Assembly (NCBI RefSeq): GCF_902497995.1
Contig: NZ_CABVII010000019.1
Coordinates: 62,001 to 126,000, forward strand
Source of the DNA: Pseudomonas fluorescens
GTDB lineage: Bacteria > Pseudomonadota > Gammaproteobacteria > Pseudomonadales > Pseudomonadaceae
DNA length: 64,000 nt
Direction of reading: 5' to 3'
The notes below the pieces were generated by a model, which had not been told where the DNA came from, ran no database searches, and saw only the letters and a list, made by a program, of their open reading frames with translations. A program made the position numbers and the translations under genes. The first letter of the stretch is position 1; each line of letters opens with the position of its first letter. Below are positions 9,570 to 18,072 of the stretch, in pieces.

Positions 9570-10061
9570 TCAGTTGAATGCCGTGAGGTCTTTTGGCGTG
9601 ATGCCATGCTGCTCGCAATAGGCAAGATAACGTTGCAGCCCGGACTTCCAGTTTTCGAGCGCGACGATGTTGTCGTTCCCATCCAGGAACGCGAGATCAC
9701 CATTTACCTGAACCAGCGTGAGCACGTATCCGTCTCCACTTGCGGTGCTGACGACTTCCGGCGTGTGAGTCGATCCGGCCGTCTCGTACACGATGCTGCC
9801 AGGGCCGGCGATCCAGTCATGCTCCTTGTATTTCCACTGGCCTTCGAACGTGTAGACCATGACCGTTCCAGTGTGGTGATGCTTGGGGAGTTGCATGTCG
9901 ATCGGCGCTTTCATCATGACGATCCATTCACCACGGATCGGGTCGAGCTTGAAGTACTTCAGCAGGACGTTTTGCGCATAGGGCGTAAACGGCACCCACG
10001 GCAGCGATTCGCCATCGATGACTGCGGTGTCGACGTGTTCGTAGAGCATATCCATCTCCAT
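9570..10061 (-). CDS. Cupin dioxygenase of the 2,4'-dihydroxyacetophenone dioxygenase family
   Basis: A single-domain cupin of about 163 residues. Residues LPKHHHTGTVMVYTFEG form the metal motif 1 and YETAGSTHTPEVV motif 2. This arrangement and the opening (HVDTAVIDGESLPWVPFTPY) are typical of 2,4'-dihydroxyacetophenone dioxygenase-like proteins, which cleave carbon-carbon bonds of hydroxyketones. Starts at 10061, 10055 or 10049 are all possible; GGAG upstream best fits 10049. It lies downstream of the TauD-type gene on the same strand. True substrate unknown. Confidence 0.8.
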   Translation of the reverse strand: MEMDMLYEHVDTAVIDGESLPWVPFTPYAQNVLLKYFKLDPIRGEWIVMMKAPIDMQLPKHHHTGTVMVYTFEGQWKYKEHDWIAGPGSIVYETAGSTHTPEVVSTASGDGYVLTLVQVNGDLAFLDGNDNIVALENWKSGLQRYLAYCEQHGITPKDLTAFN

Positions 10062-10136
10062 TGATGCAGTTGAGGTCGAGCATTGGTGAGGGGCCAGGGC
10101 TGCCCGACTGTCTCTCATGGTCGGGAACCCTGGACT

Positions 10137-10150
10137 CCCCGGGGGGGGGG
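10137..10150. repeat. Homopolymer run: C4 followed by G10
   Basis: Four C are followed by ten G at 10141-10150, between the stop of the TauD-type gene and the start of the cupin gene. Runs of this kind can change length by slippage and are also prone to sequencing error. Confidence 0.9.
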
Positions 10151-10160
10151 ACGATTCGGA

Positions 10161-11168
10161 TCAGGCGAGAGGGGAGCCCGCGAGGGTGGCGCGCAGCATC
10201 TTTCTTGGCGCATTGCCGTAGTCAGCCGCCGCGTAGTGCTGGACTTGCAGGTTGTCCCACATGGCAATCGTGTTGGTTCGCCACTTCAGACGTACCTGAT
10301 ACTCCGGAATCGTGGCCTGAGACGTCAGGTAGTTCATCAAATGATGAGCCTCCGGCATGAAGTCCTGGCCGTAGCGGATGTCCTTGAAGTTGAAGAAATT
10401 CGAGAAATGGGTGGTGAACGCCGAGTTGACGAACAGCACCTTTTCGCCCGTTTCAGGATGGGTAAGCACTACGGGGTGTTCAGCGGCGGGGGTCTTCAGG
10501 GCCATCGCGTGCCGTTCTTCGCGGGGTAACTGGGCACCAAAGGACTGCTCGGCACCGTGCTTTGCATACAAGCCATCGATCCGTTGCTTGATGGTTTCAG
10601 GCAGGTTTTCGTAGGCCATCACCATGTTGGACCACAGGGTGTCTCCGCCGGTGTCCGGACCCAGTTCGCAGCGCAACACCGCGCCGCGGGGCGGAGCCTT
10701 CTTGAAGGTGACATCGGCATGCCAAAGGTTTTCGCGGCTGGCCTTCTCGACGTAGCTCTTGGGCTTGCCCGGATCGAGATTGCGATACAGCATCAGCAGC
10801 TTGTCCGCCTCTGGATGGCTCGGTGCCAGGGGATGACCTTCCAGTTCACCGAATTGAGCGGCGAAGTTCTGTTGCTCCATCGGGGTGATGTCCTGATCGC
10901 GGAAGAACAGCACTTTGTGCTTCAGCCACAGGGCCCGGATTTCCGCGATCATTTCCGGGTCATGTGCAGCGTCGACAAGGCTGATGTTGCTGAGCTCGGC
11001 ACCGATGGCGGGCGTGCAACGCTCTACCTTGATCGAATGCTGGCGCACCGACGGCCGGATGATGGCCGGTGCCGAGGGTGCCGAGGGTGCCGAGGGTGCC
11101 GAGGGTGCCGAGGGTGCAGTTGGTGAAGTTGGCGAAGTGGTGTCTTGGGCTTCGGCGACTGTTGTCAT
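10161..11168 (-). CDS. TauD/TfdA-family Fe(II)/2-oxoglutarate dioxygenase
   Basis: A 335-residue enzyme that should couple oxidation of a substrate to decarboxylation of 2-oxoglutarate. The iron triad is visible as LWHADVTF (His150, Asp152) and VQHYAAADY (His311), with the 2-oxoglutarate Arg at 326 (MLRATLAG). ATG 11168 is chosen for the GGAGAG just upstream. The N-terminus is unusual: residues about 16-35 are a Ser/Ala/Pro repeat encoded by a 9-bp tandem repeat. Relatives act on taurine, sulfate esters and phenoxyalkanoates; with the cupin dioxygenase and hydrolase nearby, an aromatic or ether-type substrate is possible. Confidence 0.87.
   Translation of the reverse strand: MTTVAEAQDTTSPTSPTAPSAPSAPSAPSAPSAPAIIRPSVRQHSIKVERCTPAIGAELSNISLVDAAHDPEMIAEIRALWLKHKVLFFRDQDITPMEQQNFAAQFGELEGHPLAPSHPEADKLLMLYRNLDPGKPKSYVEKASRENLWHADVTFKKAPPRGAVLRCELGPDTGGDTLWSNMVMAYENLPETIKQRIDGLYAKHGAEQSFGAQLPREERHAMALKTPAAEHPVVLTHPETGEKVLFVNSAFTTHFSNFFNFKDIRYGQDFMPEAHHLMNYLTSQATIPEYQVRLKWRTNTIAMWDNLQVQHYAAADYGNAPRKMLRATLAGSPLA
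11069..11113 (-). repeat. 9-bp tandem repeat inside the dioxygenase gene
   Basis: Five exact head-to-tail copies of GGTGCCGAG (plus-strand reading) encode a run of (Ala-Pro-Ser) units in the N-terminal linker of the dioxygenase. The unit is a multiple of three, so copy-number change keeps the reading frame. Confidence 0.95.
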
Positions 11169-11616
11169 TGTGCTCTCCAATTTGTACTTTTGCGGCGGTG
11201 CGCAATAGGAAAATCCGGCAGGTGTAACTGGGCCTCTGTCAGTCGGGCACGGGCGCCGCCTCATCGGTCCACGGGACTGATAGTAGGTACTGAGGCTGCG
11301 ATGCCATGGGCATTGCGGGACAACTTCTTCGCATATTGGGACGCTGAGCCGGGGCCTGGAAGGCAGGCAGCGACCACCCTCCGGCGCACTCTTGACGGCG
11401 AAGCCAGTAATCGTGGGTCGGGATCTGTTACGTCAGAAACGTCGAGGGGAGGGCGGCAGACCAAGGCAAGGTGGCAGGCCAGGATTACTGAGAGGCGCGG
11501 GAGCGGCCGACGAGTCTGCCTTTCTACTTATGCGTAAATGTACCGCCCCATACGGATCACATGGGGCAGCCTTCACTTAGTCATCAGCTTTGCGAACGGC
11601 TGCTCGCGGACGAGGA
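11169..11616. other. Intergenic region, no gene recognised
   Basis: About 450 bp between the dioxygenase start and the histidine kinase stop. I see only the GGAGAG ribosome site of the dioxygenase and no open frame with protein-like composition. Confidence 0.4.
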
Positions 11617-13086
11617 CTAGCTCAACGCGCTGCCCCTTCTTTCCACAACCTTGAAACTCAAGTGCACTGATGTTCCCTGTGGTTCGTGGTTGGTCAGACT
11701 GGCCTCTCCACCAAAACTTTCCATGATCTGCTTCACCATGATCAGCCCGATACCTAGCCTGCCTTGCCTGGTGGTGTAGAAGGATTTGAAAGCCATCATT
11801 TCTTGCTTCCGTGAGGTTCCTTCCCCGGAATCACCAATGGTCAGATGCAGCCATTGGTTGGCTTCATCCACACTGGCCTGAAAGGTTAATTTCCCTCCTC
11901 CCGGCATCGCCTCTATGGCATTGGCAATGACGCTATTGAGAATCTGAGAAAGCAAAAGCGGATTAGTAATTATCCGAGGGGCGGGCTCATTTTTGAACGC
12001 GACCTGGATTCTTGATTGAGTCAGTTGCGCACTGAAGCTGTTCAGTGTGGCCTGTACCACCGCCATTGGCTCCACCAGCTCTGCCTCTCCACGGATCGGG
12101 CGCAAGCACAGCAGCAACTCATGCACCCACTGCGACATCCGATCCACCTGACCCACAATGTCGTCGATGTTCTTCTTCGCGGGTTGAGCGTCCATGTCGT
12201 TCGCCAATTCTGCGCTCGAGCGGATGCAGGCCAGGGGGTTCCGAAGACTATGGGCGACCGCCGTGGACATCTCGACCAAACCCACGTAGGTCTTGTTGGC
12301 GACGAGCTGCGCTTCCTGTGACGCCAGCTGGATCGATGCCCGTCGGACAATCCAATAAAGCCCGAAGTAAAGGAGCAGGCCGCCCACTGCCGTAGACAGC
12401 CAAATTATCCAGTGGCCACGATCGAGGCGTTCGATCAGGTCGACCGGTTCCTTGTAAATTTCAACCACCGCCAGGGTATTCCCCAGGTCATCTACCAGAG
12501 GGATATAGCTTTCGATGAAGAACATTTTGGGAGGATGCAAAAATTGCTGTTCGGGACGGATTTCATCAGCATTGCTGTATTTGGTAGAAACCCGGTCTTT
12601 AGAGCTGAATGCCGCTTCAAGAGCCTCGTCGTTGAGAAATTTTTGTCCGATAAGCTGCGCATTGGTCGACCACATCACTGTCCGAAGAGGGGAGTAGATG
12701 CTTATCAGGAGTGAGTCCGGGAGGTGTGAAAGGTGGTCGAGGAACTCGGAGCGTGCACGTTGCCTGTTCTGCGACATTTCTTCCGACAGCATTCCATATT
12801 GGGTAGCTGCCAGAACGTCGCCCATCCGCATCCCGGCCAACCCGTGGTGACGTATCTCACCCTTGGCGATGGTCTGGATAAACTGCGCTGACAATAGGGC
12901 ATCGCGCTCCAGGCTTTCGATGACTAGAAAACGCGTCGCCACTGAACCCAGCCCAAAAGCTATCACGCTGATGAGGATGAAACTGATAATCGAAAACCAC
13001 CGCAGAAGGTTCAATTGCCTGGTCGGCGTAATTGAGTCAGCCGCTTTGCGATGCAGACGTCTAAACAATGCCGATATTGCGTTCAT
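11617..13086 (-). CDS. Membrane sensor histidine kinase (orphan)
   Basis: A 489-residue kinase. Two membrane helices (about 30-50 and 227-247) enclose a periplasmic sensor of about 175 residues. The cytoplasmic part has the phospho-acceptor box VAHSLRNPLA (His279), the N box NSVIANAIEAM, and the ATP-binding G boxes GDSGEG and GRLGIGLIMVKQI. No response regulator gene is adjacent on either side, so its partner must be elsewhere. Signal unknown. Confidence 0.88.
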   Translation of the reverse strand: MNAISALFRRLHRKAADSITPTRQLNLLRWFSIISFILISVIAFGLGSVATRFLVIESLERDALLSAQFIQTIAKGEIRHHGLAGMRMGDVLAATQYGMLSEEMSQNRQRARSEFLDHLSHLPDSLLISIYSPLRTVMWSTNAQLIGQKFLNDEALEAAFSSKDRVSTKYSNADEIRPEQQFLHPPKMFFIESYIPLVDDLGNTLAVVEIYKEPVDLIERLDRGHWIIWLSTAVGGLLLYFGLYWIVRRASIQLASQEAQLVANKTYVGLVEMSTAVAHSLRNPLACIRSSAELANDMDAQPAKKNIDDIVGQVDRMSQWVHELLLCLRPIRGEAELVEPMAVVQATLNSFSAQLTQSRIQVAFKNEPAPRIITNPLLLSQILNSVIANAIEAMPGGGKLTFQASVDEANQWLHLTIGDSGEGTSRKQEMMAFKSFYTTRQGRLGIGLIMVKQIMESFGGEASLTNHEPQGTSVHLSFKVVERRGSALS

Positions 13087-13350
13087 GGAGAGAATCCCTT
13101 GGTGTGCTTTATATCCCTATGCAGCGGCCTGAATCTCTCATAGGAGCTTGGGTGCTGGTTCAGCATTTCCTGCACTGACGAATCCTAGCCTAGCGCTGCC
13201 GAGATGAGGCAGCCACCCTCAGAGTTCGTCGCACGTGAAGTTGTAATACTGGACGGTCATCATAACGACATCTTCGTCGCGCACTCTGGTCGACGAGCTA
13301 CTGATGGTGCTTGACCTACCTATTCAATAATAAGACGGAAGGTATCGCTC

Positions 13351-13785
13351 ATGGGGGCAATGGAAGCCGAGACCGCAAAGGACAAGAATCTGAAAAGGCG
13401 AGCGACGGTGATCTATCGCCGCGACGAAGAGATTCTTTTTGTGCGCAAACGCAATGCGAAGTGGAACCTGCCCGGCGGTCGCGTCGAGCAAGGCGAGACG
13501 CCCCTGCAGGCTGCCGTGCGTGAAATGGCAGAAGAGACCGGTTTGACCTTTGACCAACTCGCCTACGTCTCCGAATACGAGCAGGACAAGGTTATCCATT
13601 TCCTCTTCGAAGCTCGGCGGACAGGGCAGCGCAAACCCCGCCCATGTAACGAGATCGATGATTGTCGCTGGTTTTCAACGAAGGAGTTGGACAAACGAAA
13701 TGTTCGTGGATCGATCAGGACGTTGCTCAAGCGCTGTGCGTCCGACTCGCCGAATAGATCAGCGGCAAGCAACTCATTTGCCTGA
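13351..13785 (+). CDS. Nudix hydrolase
   Basis: Residues 43-65 give a complete Nudix box (G-x5-E-x7-REMAEETGL), which binds Mg2+ and hydrolyses a nucleoside diphosphate linked to another group. The 144-residue length is normal for single-domain members. GGAAGG precedes the ATG. The substrate cannot be told from sequence alone. Tail-to-tail with the Mut7-C gene, with a 56-bp gap. Confidence 0.9.
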   Translation: MGAMEAETAKDKNLKRRATVIYRRDEEILFVRKRNAKWNLPGGRVEQGETPLQAAVREMAEETGLTFDQLAYVSEYEQDKVIHFLFEARRTGQRKPRPCNEIDDCRWFSTKELDKRNVRGSIRTLLKRCASDSPNRSAASNSFA

Positions 13786-13841
13786 CGCAACCGACTGCTT
13801 TGGGCCGTTATCTACTTGATGCAAAAGCCAGTGATCCCTGG

Positions 13842-14606
13842 CTACAGCTGGCCCGATGTGCCCGGCTTTCGGTCCAGCAGCGGTGCCAGCAGTGCACACA
13901 TGCCGCGCCAGTGCGAACCCTCCCAGTAAATCCGTTGGCAGGTGTCGCAGTGCAGGAAGCGCGAATAGAGGGCGCCAACCCGTGGCGGCACCTGTGGCCG
14001 GGCCAGTTCCGGGCTGATCTCGCGCAGCGGCAGGTTGCAATGAAGGCACAGGCTGAAGGGCCGCGCGCTACGCGCCAGGTCGAGGCGCTCGTACAATTCG
14101 CGCAGCTGCAGCGACGGTTTCAGGGCATGCACGTAACAGCCGTGGCTGATGATCCGCCGCTTGAGCAGTTCGCGGTCGCGGGTTAGCACGATGCGTCCTT
14201 GCTGCGCAGCGATCTCGGCGATCTCGCCATCCTCGAAGCCATTGTCGTAGAGGGTGTCGAAGCCGCTCATGCGCAGCAGGCTGGCCAGCCCGCCCAGGTG
14301 CGCATCAGCGACGAAGCGCAGCACCCGTAAAGGTTGCGCACGAACCTTGAGCAGCGGGCTGATGTCCAGCGCTTCGAACTTGGGATACACCGCCAGCCGG
14401 TCACTGTCGAGGATCACCCGCTCGAAGCCCACCGACTCGCCGTTGAGCAGCACCAACTCGACCTCCGTGTGCGGTATCCCGAGCGCCTCGATCATGTGCT
14501 TGACCGTCGCCCCTCGCGCGCACTCGCAGGTGAATGACTGCCGCCGCCGTTCGGCCGGCAGGAAATCGTTGAGCTCCTCGTAGAAGCGGAAGGTTGCACT
14601 GGTCAT
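13842..14606 (-). CDS. Mut7-C RNase-domain protein with N-terminal ubiquitin-like domain
   Basis: A 254-residue protein. The first about 85 residues resemble a MoaD/ubiquitin-like beta-grasp domain. The rest is a Mut7-C (PIN-like) domain beginning RFVADAHLGGLASLLRMSGFD, with acidic residues in GFEDGEIAEIA and LTRDRELLKRR, and a C-terminal zinc ribbon CLHCNLPL...CDTCQRIYWEGSHW. Members are predicted RNases; cellular targets are not known. It stands alone. Confidence 0.88.
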   Translation of the reverse strand: MTSATFRFYEELNDFLPAERRRQSFTCECARGATVKHMIEALGIPHTEVELVLLNGESVGFERVILDSDRLAVYPKFEALDISPLLKVRAQPLRVLRFVADAHLGGLASLLRMSGFDTLYDNGFEDGEIAEIAAQQGRIVLTRDRELLKRRIISHGCYVHALKPSLQLRELYERLDLARSARPFSLCLHCNLPLREISPELARPQVPPRVGALYSRFLHCDTCQRIYWEGSHWRGMCALLAPLLDRKPGTSGQL

Positions 14607-14779
14607 ACTGAACAGTATGGCAGGGCTGCAGGATGAGCGAGTCTAGTGCGGACATCTTCTGCGGCAGGCCCCAAACTACGATCGTAACGATGCTGAACTT
14701 CCCGGGTGGCGGTCGACGACGCCTGTAGCCCGGCAAAAAAAAACGCAGTCGCGGGCTCTCTCGGCAGGGGTAAATCCAG

Positions 14780-15661
14780 TCAGGCTGTATTTCGCCTGGC
14801 CGGATATTTATCGAGGGCTTCAAAAACATCTCGTTCACGGCGAATGGGCCACTCAAATACCCAGCATTTCAACGATATACGTTCTATAGCGCTGTGTTGA
14901 GTCGTATTACTGACATAACGTGGATGCTTGGACTCTCTCATCGCCTGGCGTAATTCGCGGGTGAACTTGATCTCGATGTTGTGTTTTTTGAATAGTTGCG
15001 CAAGGTGGGGAAGCTGTAAGTAGAGAAAATCCTTCGACGGGGTGCAGTGGTTGTAGCGCACACCCTTGCTGTCCAGAAACGCCAGCGCATCCCAGAACTC
15101 GACCAATATGTCGGCAGTAGGTGGTGTCCCAGTCCCGATGGTGGTCAGGTCGGGGACTGACAAGCCTAACTGGTGGGAGGCGAGTGCGACTTGCTCATGG
15201 ATTGCAGTGCGTATGGCGTTGTCGCAGGTTCGACTCAATTCCTTGAGCAGTGCAACCCGATGGCGTGAGAGGGCTATCAGTTGAGCAACGTTCGGCGATT
15301 CTGCGCGAGAAGTGCTGCCCTTGGTCCAGTAGTCCCACAACACGTCGTCGCATTCTTCCTGGTAGCGAATGATCTTGGCGCGAAACTCGGGCTTCACCTT
15401 GTCCGGGCTTATTGAGTAGAGCCACGCCGGAAGCTTGCGAAGGGGGAGACAGGTCATTGCGTATTGTTTGCCATCACCTCCAGTTGTGGTCAGTTCAACC
15501 ATAACCGAATTAAATCTCTCCTCCAGTTTTCGGAACTGCGTTTGCCAGTCCAGTCCCATATTTGTGACGATCGGCTTCACAGCTACAAACGGAACAGTAC
15601 CCTGACCAACCAGAACTACCGTGTCCTCGTAGAACGGAACAGGCATCAGATGCTCCTGCAT
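14780..15661 (-). CDS. Phage antirepressor N-terminal (P22_AR_N) domain protein
   Basis: A 293-residue protein whose first about 120 residues match the P22-type antirepressor N-terminal domain (YEDTVVLVGQGTVPFVAVKPIVTNMGLDW split over two strands, then CLPLRKLPAWLYSISPDKVKPE and YQEECDDVLWDYW). AAGGAG lies eight bases before ATG 15661. No other phage gene is nearby, so this is either a prophage relic or a domesticated regulator. The C-terminal 150 residues are not recognised. Confidence 0.8.
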   Translation of the reverse strand: MQEHLMPVPFYEDTVVLVGQGTVPFVAVKPIVTNMGLDWQTQFRKLEERFNSVMVELTTTGGDGKQYAMTCLPLRKLPAWLYSISPDKVKPEFRAKIIRYQEECDDVLWDYWTKGSTSRAESPNVAQLIALSRHRVALLKELSRTCDNAIRTAIHEQVALASHQLGLSVPDLTTIGTGTPPTADILVEFWDALAFLDSKGVRYNHCTPSKDFLYLQLPHLAQLFKKHNIEIKFTRELRQAMRESKHPRYVSNTTQHSAIERISLKCWVFEWPIRRERDVFEALDKYPARRNTA

Positions 15662-16019
15662 GGCGGTGCTCCTTTTTTGTGACTACATGCCCGAATATTC
15701 GCCGAGCCAAAGCCGGTAAAACCCGAACCAAAAAAATGTCAGCATCATGGCTGCTAGTCTAGTGCTCTTTGCCCGTTGGTCCAGTAAAAACGTGGTCTCC
15801 AGCCGTCTCGGGACAAACGCTGGATTGCTGCCGGCAGCTAATGCTTGCTTCTGGCCGCTTCTGTTGAAAAAGTCGACCCGGCCAAGTGGGGCATTGATGG
15901 AATCCAGGCGTATATTGATAGTGTCGATCCAGATGGTTGAGGCGATAGTAAATCGTCGGCGACGTGACAGGCGAGAGCGCTGGGGGAGCTAGATATCCCG
16001 GAACGTTTGGAGGTGTTAC
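15662..16019. other. Intergenic region with an IS-end-like fragment
   Basis: No gene is seen in this stretch. At 15861-15879 the sequence CTGTTGAAAAAGTCGACCC matches the terminal motif of the MITE-like element at 25181-25363, so it is probably an insertion-sequence remnant. A GGAGGTG ribosome site for the next gene lies at the right end. Confidence 0.45.
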
Positions 16020-16922
16020 ATGAGCCAATATCAACGACTCTTTCTGATAGCCGGTCCAGCCATGCGTCACACGCCGGCGTTGGAGCGAGCGGTCGCCATT
16101 GCCGAAGCCACTGGCGCAGCGCTGCACATCACGGTGTTTATCGAAGACTCCAACCTCTTGGGTTTGACGAGCGCTGGTGCGCGTTTTCGTGAGGCCTGTC
16201 AGAAAGAGAACGAAACGTGGCTGAAGGATGAGGCCGATCTAATCCGCGGGCGCGGGGTTATGGTGAGTACCGAAGTGCTTGTTACGCGCACCGCGCTGCA
16301 AGAAATACTTCGGCATGTGGCAGAAATGCAGCCGGATCTGGTGATCAAGGACGTGCAACACGAGTCAGCGCTCAAACGCGTTTTCATTACGCCCCTGGAT
16401 TGGCACCTGTTGCGCGAATGTCCGGTGGCTGTGCATCTGGTCAGCGAAGTCAGGTGTCCACTTCCGCGGGTGGTAGTGGCGGCAGTCGATCCGTCACAAC
16501 CCGAGACTCAGATCACTGGCATCAACGACCGCATCATCCAGGCGGCGAACGGATTGTCGATGCAATGCAGCGCGGAACTGCATCTGCTGCATGCCTACGA
16601 TCTATCGGTGACACATATATCCGACGCAGGCGCTGGTGCAGTGACGATGCCAGGCTTCAGCAGCGATGTGCGCAAGTCACTGCAAAAAGCGTTTATCGCA
16701 TTGGCCGCCCACTATGGCGTGCCCACGGAGCGACAACACTTCGTCGAAGGGCCGCCTGGCAAAGCGCTGGCCGACTTTGCAGCGCATCACCGGGCCGATG
16801 TGATCGTCATGGGAAATGCGCATCGCAAGGGACTGGGCAAATGGGTGGGCAGTACGACAGAGCATGTTCTGTATCGAGTGCCCTGCAACATTTTCGCCGT
16901 TACGGGGTCCGCGGATCAGTGA
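16020..16922 (+). CDS. Universal stress protein with tandem USP domains
   Basis: A 300-residue protein with two USP domains (about 1-140 and 150-300), like UspE. The second has the nucleotide-binding pattern GNAHRKGLGKWVGSTTEHVL ending VPCNIFAV. GGAGGTG precedes ATG 16020. USP proteins help survival under starvation, anaerobiosis or oxidative stress. The small minus-strand gene that follows overlaps its 3' end by 23 bp, tail-to-tail. Confidence 0.9.
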   Translation: MSQYQRLFLIAGPAMRHTPALERAVAIAEATGAALHITVFIEDSNLLGLTSAGARFREACQKENETWLKDEADLIRGRGVMVSTEVLVTRTALQEILRHVAEMQPDLVIKDVQHESALKRVFITPLDWHLLRECPVAVHLVSEVRCPLPRVVVAAVDPSQPETQITGINDRIIQAANGLSMQCSAELHLLHAYDLSVTHISDAGAGAVTMPGFSSDVRKSLQKAFIALAAHYGVPTERQHFVEGPPGKALADFAAHHRADVIVMGNAHRKGLGKWVGSTTEHVLYRVPCNIFAVTGSADQ

Positions 16923-17205
16923 TCTGCACAATGACCGGACCTTCCGTAACGACCGGCGGGGTTGCCTGAATGTGTGAGGCGTTCTTCTGAATCCAGTCGC
17001 GCGCGACTTTCATGCTCTCATCGGTGCCGGCCTTGTCCGTGCAAACGGTCACCGACATACCGCCATCACCGAGAGGTATCAGGGTGTAGCTTGCCAGGCC
17101 AGACACTTTCCGGAGCGCAGCTTCGACGTCGGCCTTTTGCTGTTCTAACACATCGAAAAGCTGCTTTGCGCCAGGACCCGAGTAGGTTCTTATAACCGCA
17201 TACAT
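16900..17205 (-). CDS. Small conserved hypothetical protein (about 101 residues)
   Basis: Start 17205 is preferred because GGGAG lies six bases upstream. The sequence (MYAVIRTYSGPGAKQLFDVL..., then GLASYTLIPLGDGGMSVTVC) has the beta-alpha-beta pattern of dimeric alpha/beta-barrel proteins related to antibiotic-biosynthesis monooxygenase folds. No catalytic residues can be assigned. It overlaps the end of the universal stress protein gene by 23 bp, tail-to-tail. Confidence 0.7.
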   Translation of the reverse strand: MYAVIRTYSGPGAKQLFDVLEQQKADVEAALRKVSGLASYTLIPLGDGGMSVTVCTDKAGTDESMKVARDWIQKNASHIQATPPVVTEGPVIVQITDPRTP

Positions 17206-17337
17206 AGTCGTCTCCCTCATGAGTTACCGTCTTCATACCCATCAGGATGCGCTGATGGCCGCAATTGTTTGGATTTCAGTTCGTAGCGATCTGTTCAGCT
17301 TAGTCAAACGTCGGTAACAGGGTTTTATACAGACGAA

Positions 17338-17368
17338 AAAAAACGGCGGGATGAAACCACCGTTTTTT
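17338..17368 (-). terminator. Terminator hairpin flanked by A and T runs
   Basis: A stem of AAAAAACGGCGG and CCACCGTTTTTT around a 7-base loop. Because both sides carry A/T runs it could act in either direction; it probably ends the minus-strand gene that stops at 17415. Confidence 0.8.
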
Positions 17369-17414
17369 ACTGATTGCGTGACGCGCGCTCACCGGTAGCG
17401 ATCCGGGAGAGTGC

Positions 17415-17681
17415 TTACTCTGGCATTGACCAGGATTGCAGCTTGTAGCCCTCCTGGCTCAACTGGGCGCGCGCCTCTTCCAGCAGGCTTTCCAGCTGCG
17501 CCGAATCGGTATAGGTACTCCTTGGAATCTGTTTGTGACCAATACGAGTGCTGGCCCGGTCGATGACGGTCAGGCTCAGTTCGCCATTACCGTCTTGCGG
17601 AGCCCAGGCGACGCATTGAAAAGGTTCGAATGCGTCGCCAACAATCAAAAGTGCTTCGTTGATGCGCAGTGGGGTGCTCAT
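17415..17681 (-). CDS. Small conserved hypothetical protein (88 residues)
   Basis: Start 17681 (MSTPLRINEALLIVGDAFEP) has AGGATAG about seven bases upstream. The protein is acidic and soluble, with a short beta-rich first half and a helical tail (SAQLESLLEEARAQLSQEGY). I do not recognise a family. It is followed by a clear terminator, which supports it being a real single-gene unit. Confidence 0.6.
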   Translation of the reverse strand: MSTPLRINEALLIVGDAFEPFQCVAWAPQDGNGELSLTVIDRASTRIGHKQIPRSTYTDSAQLESLLEEARAQLSQEGYKLQSWSMPE

Positions 17682-17829
17682 GGGTTTTCTATCCTTGTAC
17701 CCAAAAAAATGATGTGCCATCGGTTGGGCTTTCCGGTCGGCTGACTATTAGTAGGGGGGCAGCACGGACAGGTAGAAGTAATCATCCGCGCTTGATGGGA
17801 GCTTAAGCATTCCCAAAAAGGAGTTTCAA

Positions 17830-17961
17830 TCAGGCCTGTACATCCTTGATACAGATAGTGAGGGTTTCCCCATTCACCGCGCCGTCTTTTACAACCACCA
17901 AACCGTCGCCGCAATCACCGATGCTTGCGCAAAAATCAACCTGAAAAATCCTACTCGACAT
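17830..17961 (-). CDS. Putative 43-residue protein
   Basis: An ATG at 17961 with GGTGAGG seven bases upstream opens a 43-codon frame: MSSRIFQVDFCASIGDCGDG..., continuing through LVVVKDGAVNGETLTICIKD. The regular alternation of hydrophobic residues and the good ribosome site favour a real small protein. It contains three Cys. Function unknown. Confidence 0.5.
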   Translation of the reverse strand: MSSRIFQVDFCASIGDCGDGLVVVKDGAVNGETLTICIKDVQA

Positions 17962-18072
17962 GACGAAGCCTCACCAATTTGGAGCTTTGAGCGTAGCCGT
18001 AGAATGCTGGTGCGCACAGTGTATTTGTAATAATTTGTGTCGTCAGGCTGGCATCCATGAGATGCGCCTTGA

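Noticed and set aside
11069..11113. CRISPR-like array
   Set aside because: Repeats are 9 bp with no spacers; an ordinary coding tandem repeat.
10557..11126. Plus-strand ORF ending in repeated Gly-Cys-Arg units
   Set aside because: Antisense reading of the 9-bp tandem repeat in the dioxygenase gene.
15759..16127. Minus-strand ORF of 122 codons upstream of the universal stress protein
   Set aside because: Overlaps the start of a well-supported gene and has no family features.
17601..17660. tRNA-like GGTTCGAAT motif
   Set aside because: It lies inside a coding region and no cloverleaf can be formed around it.
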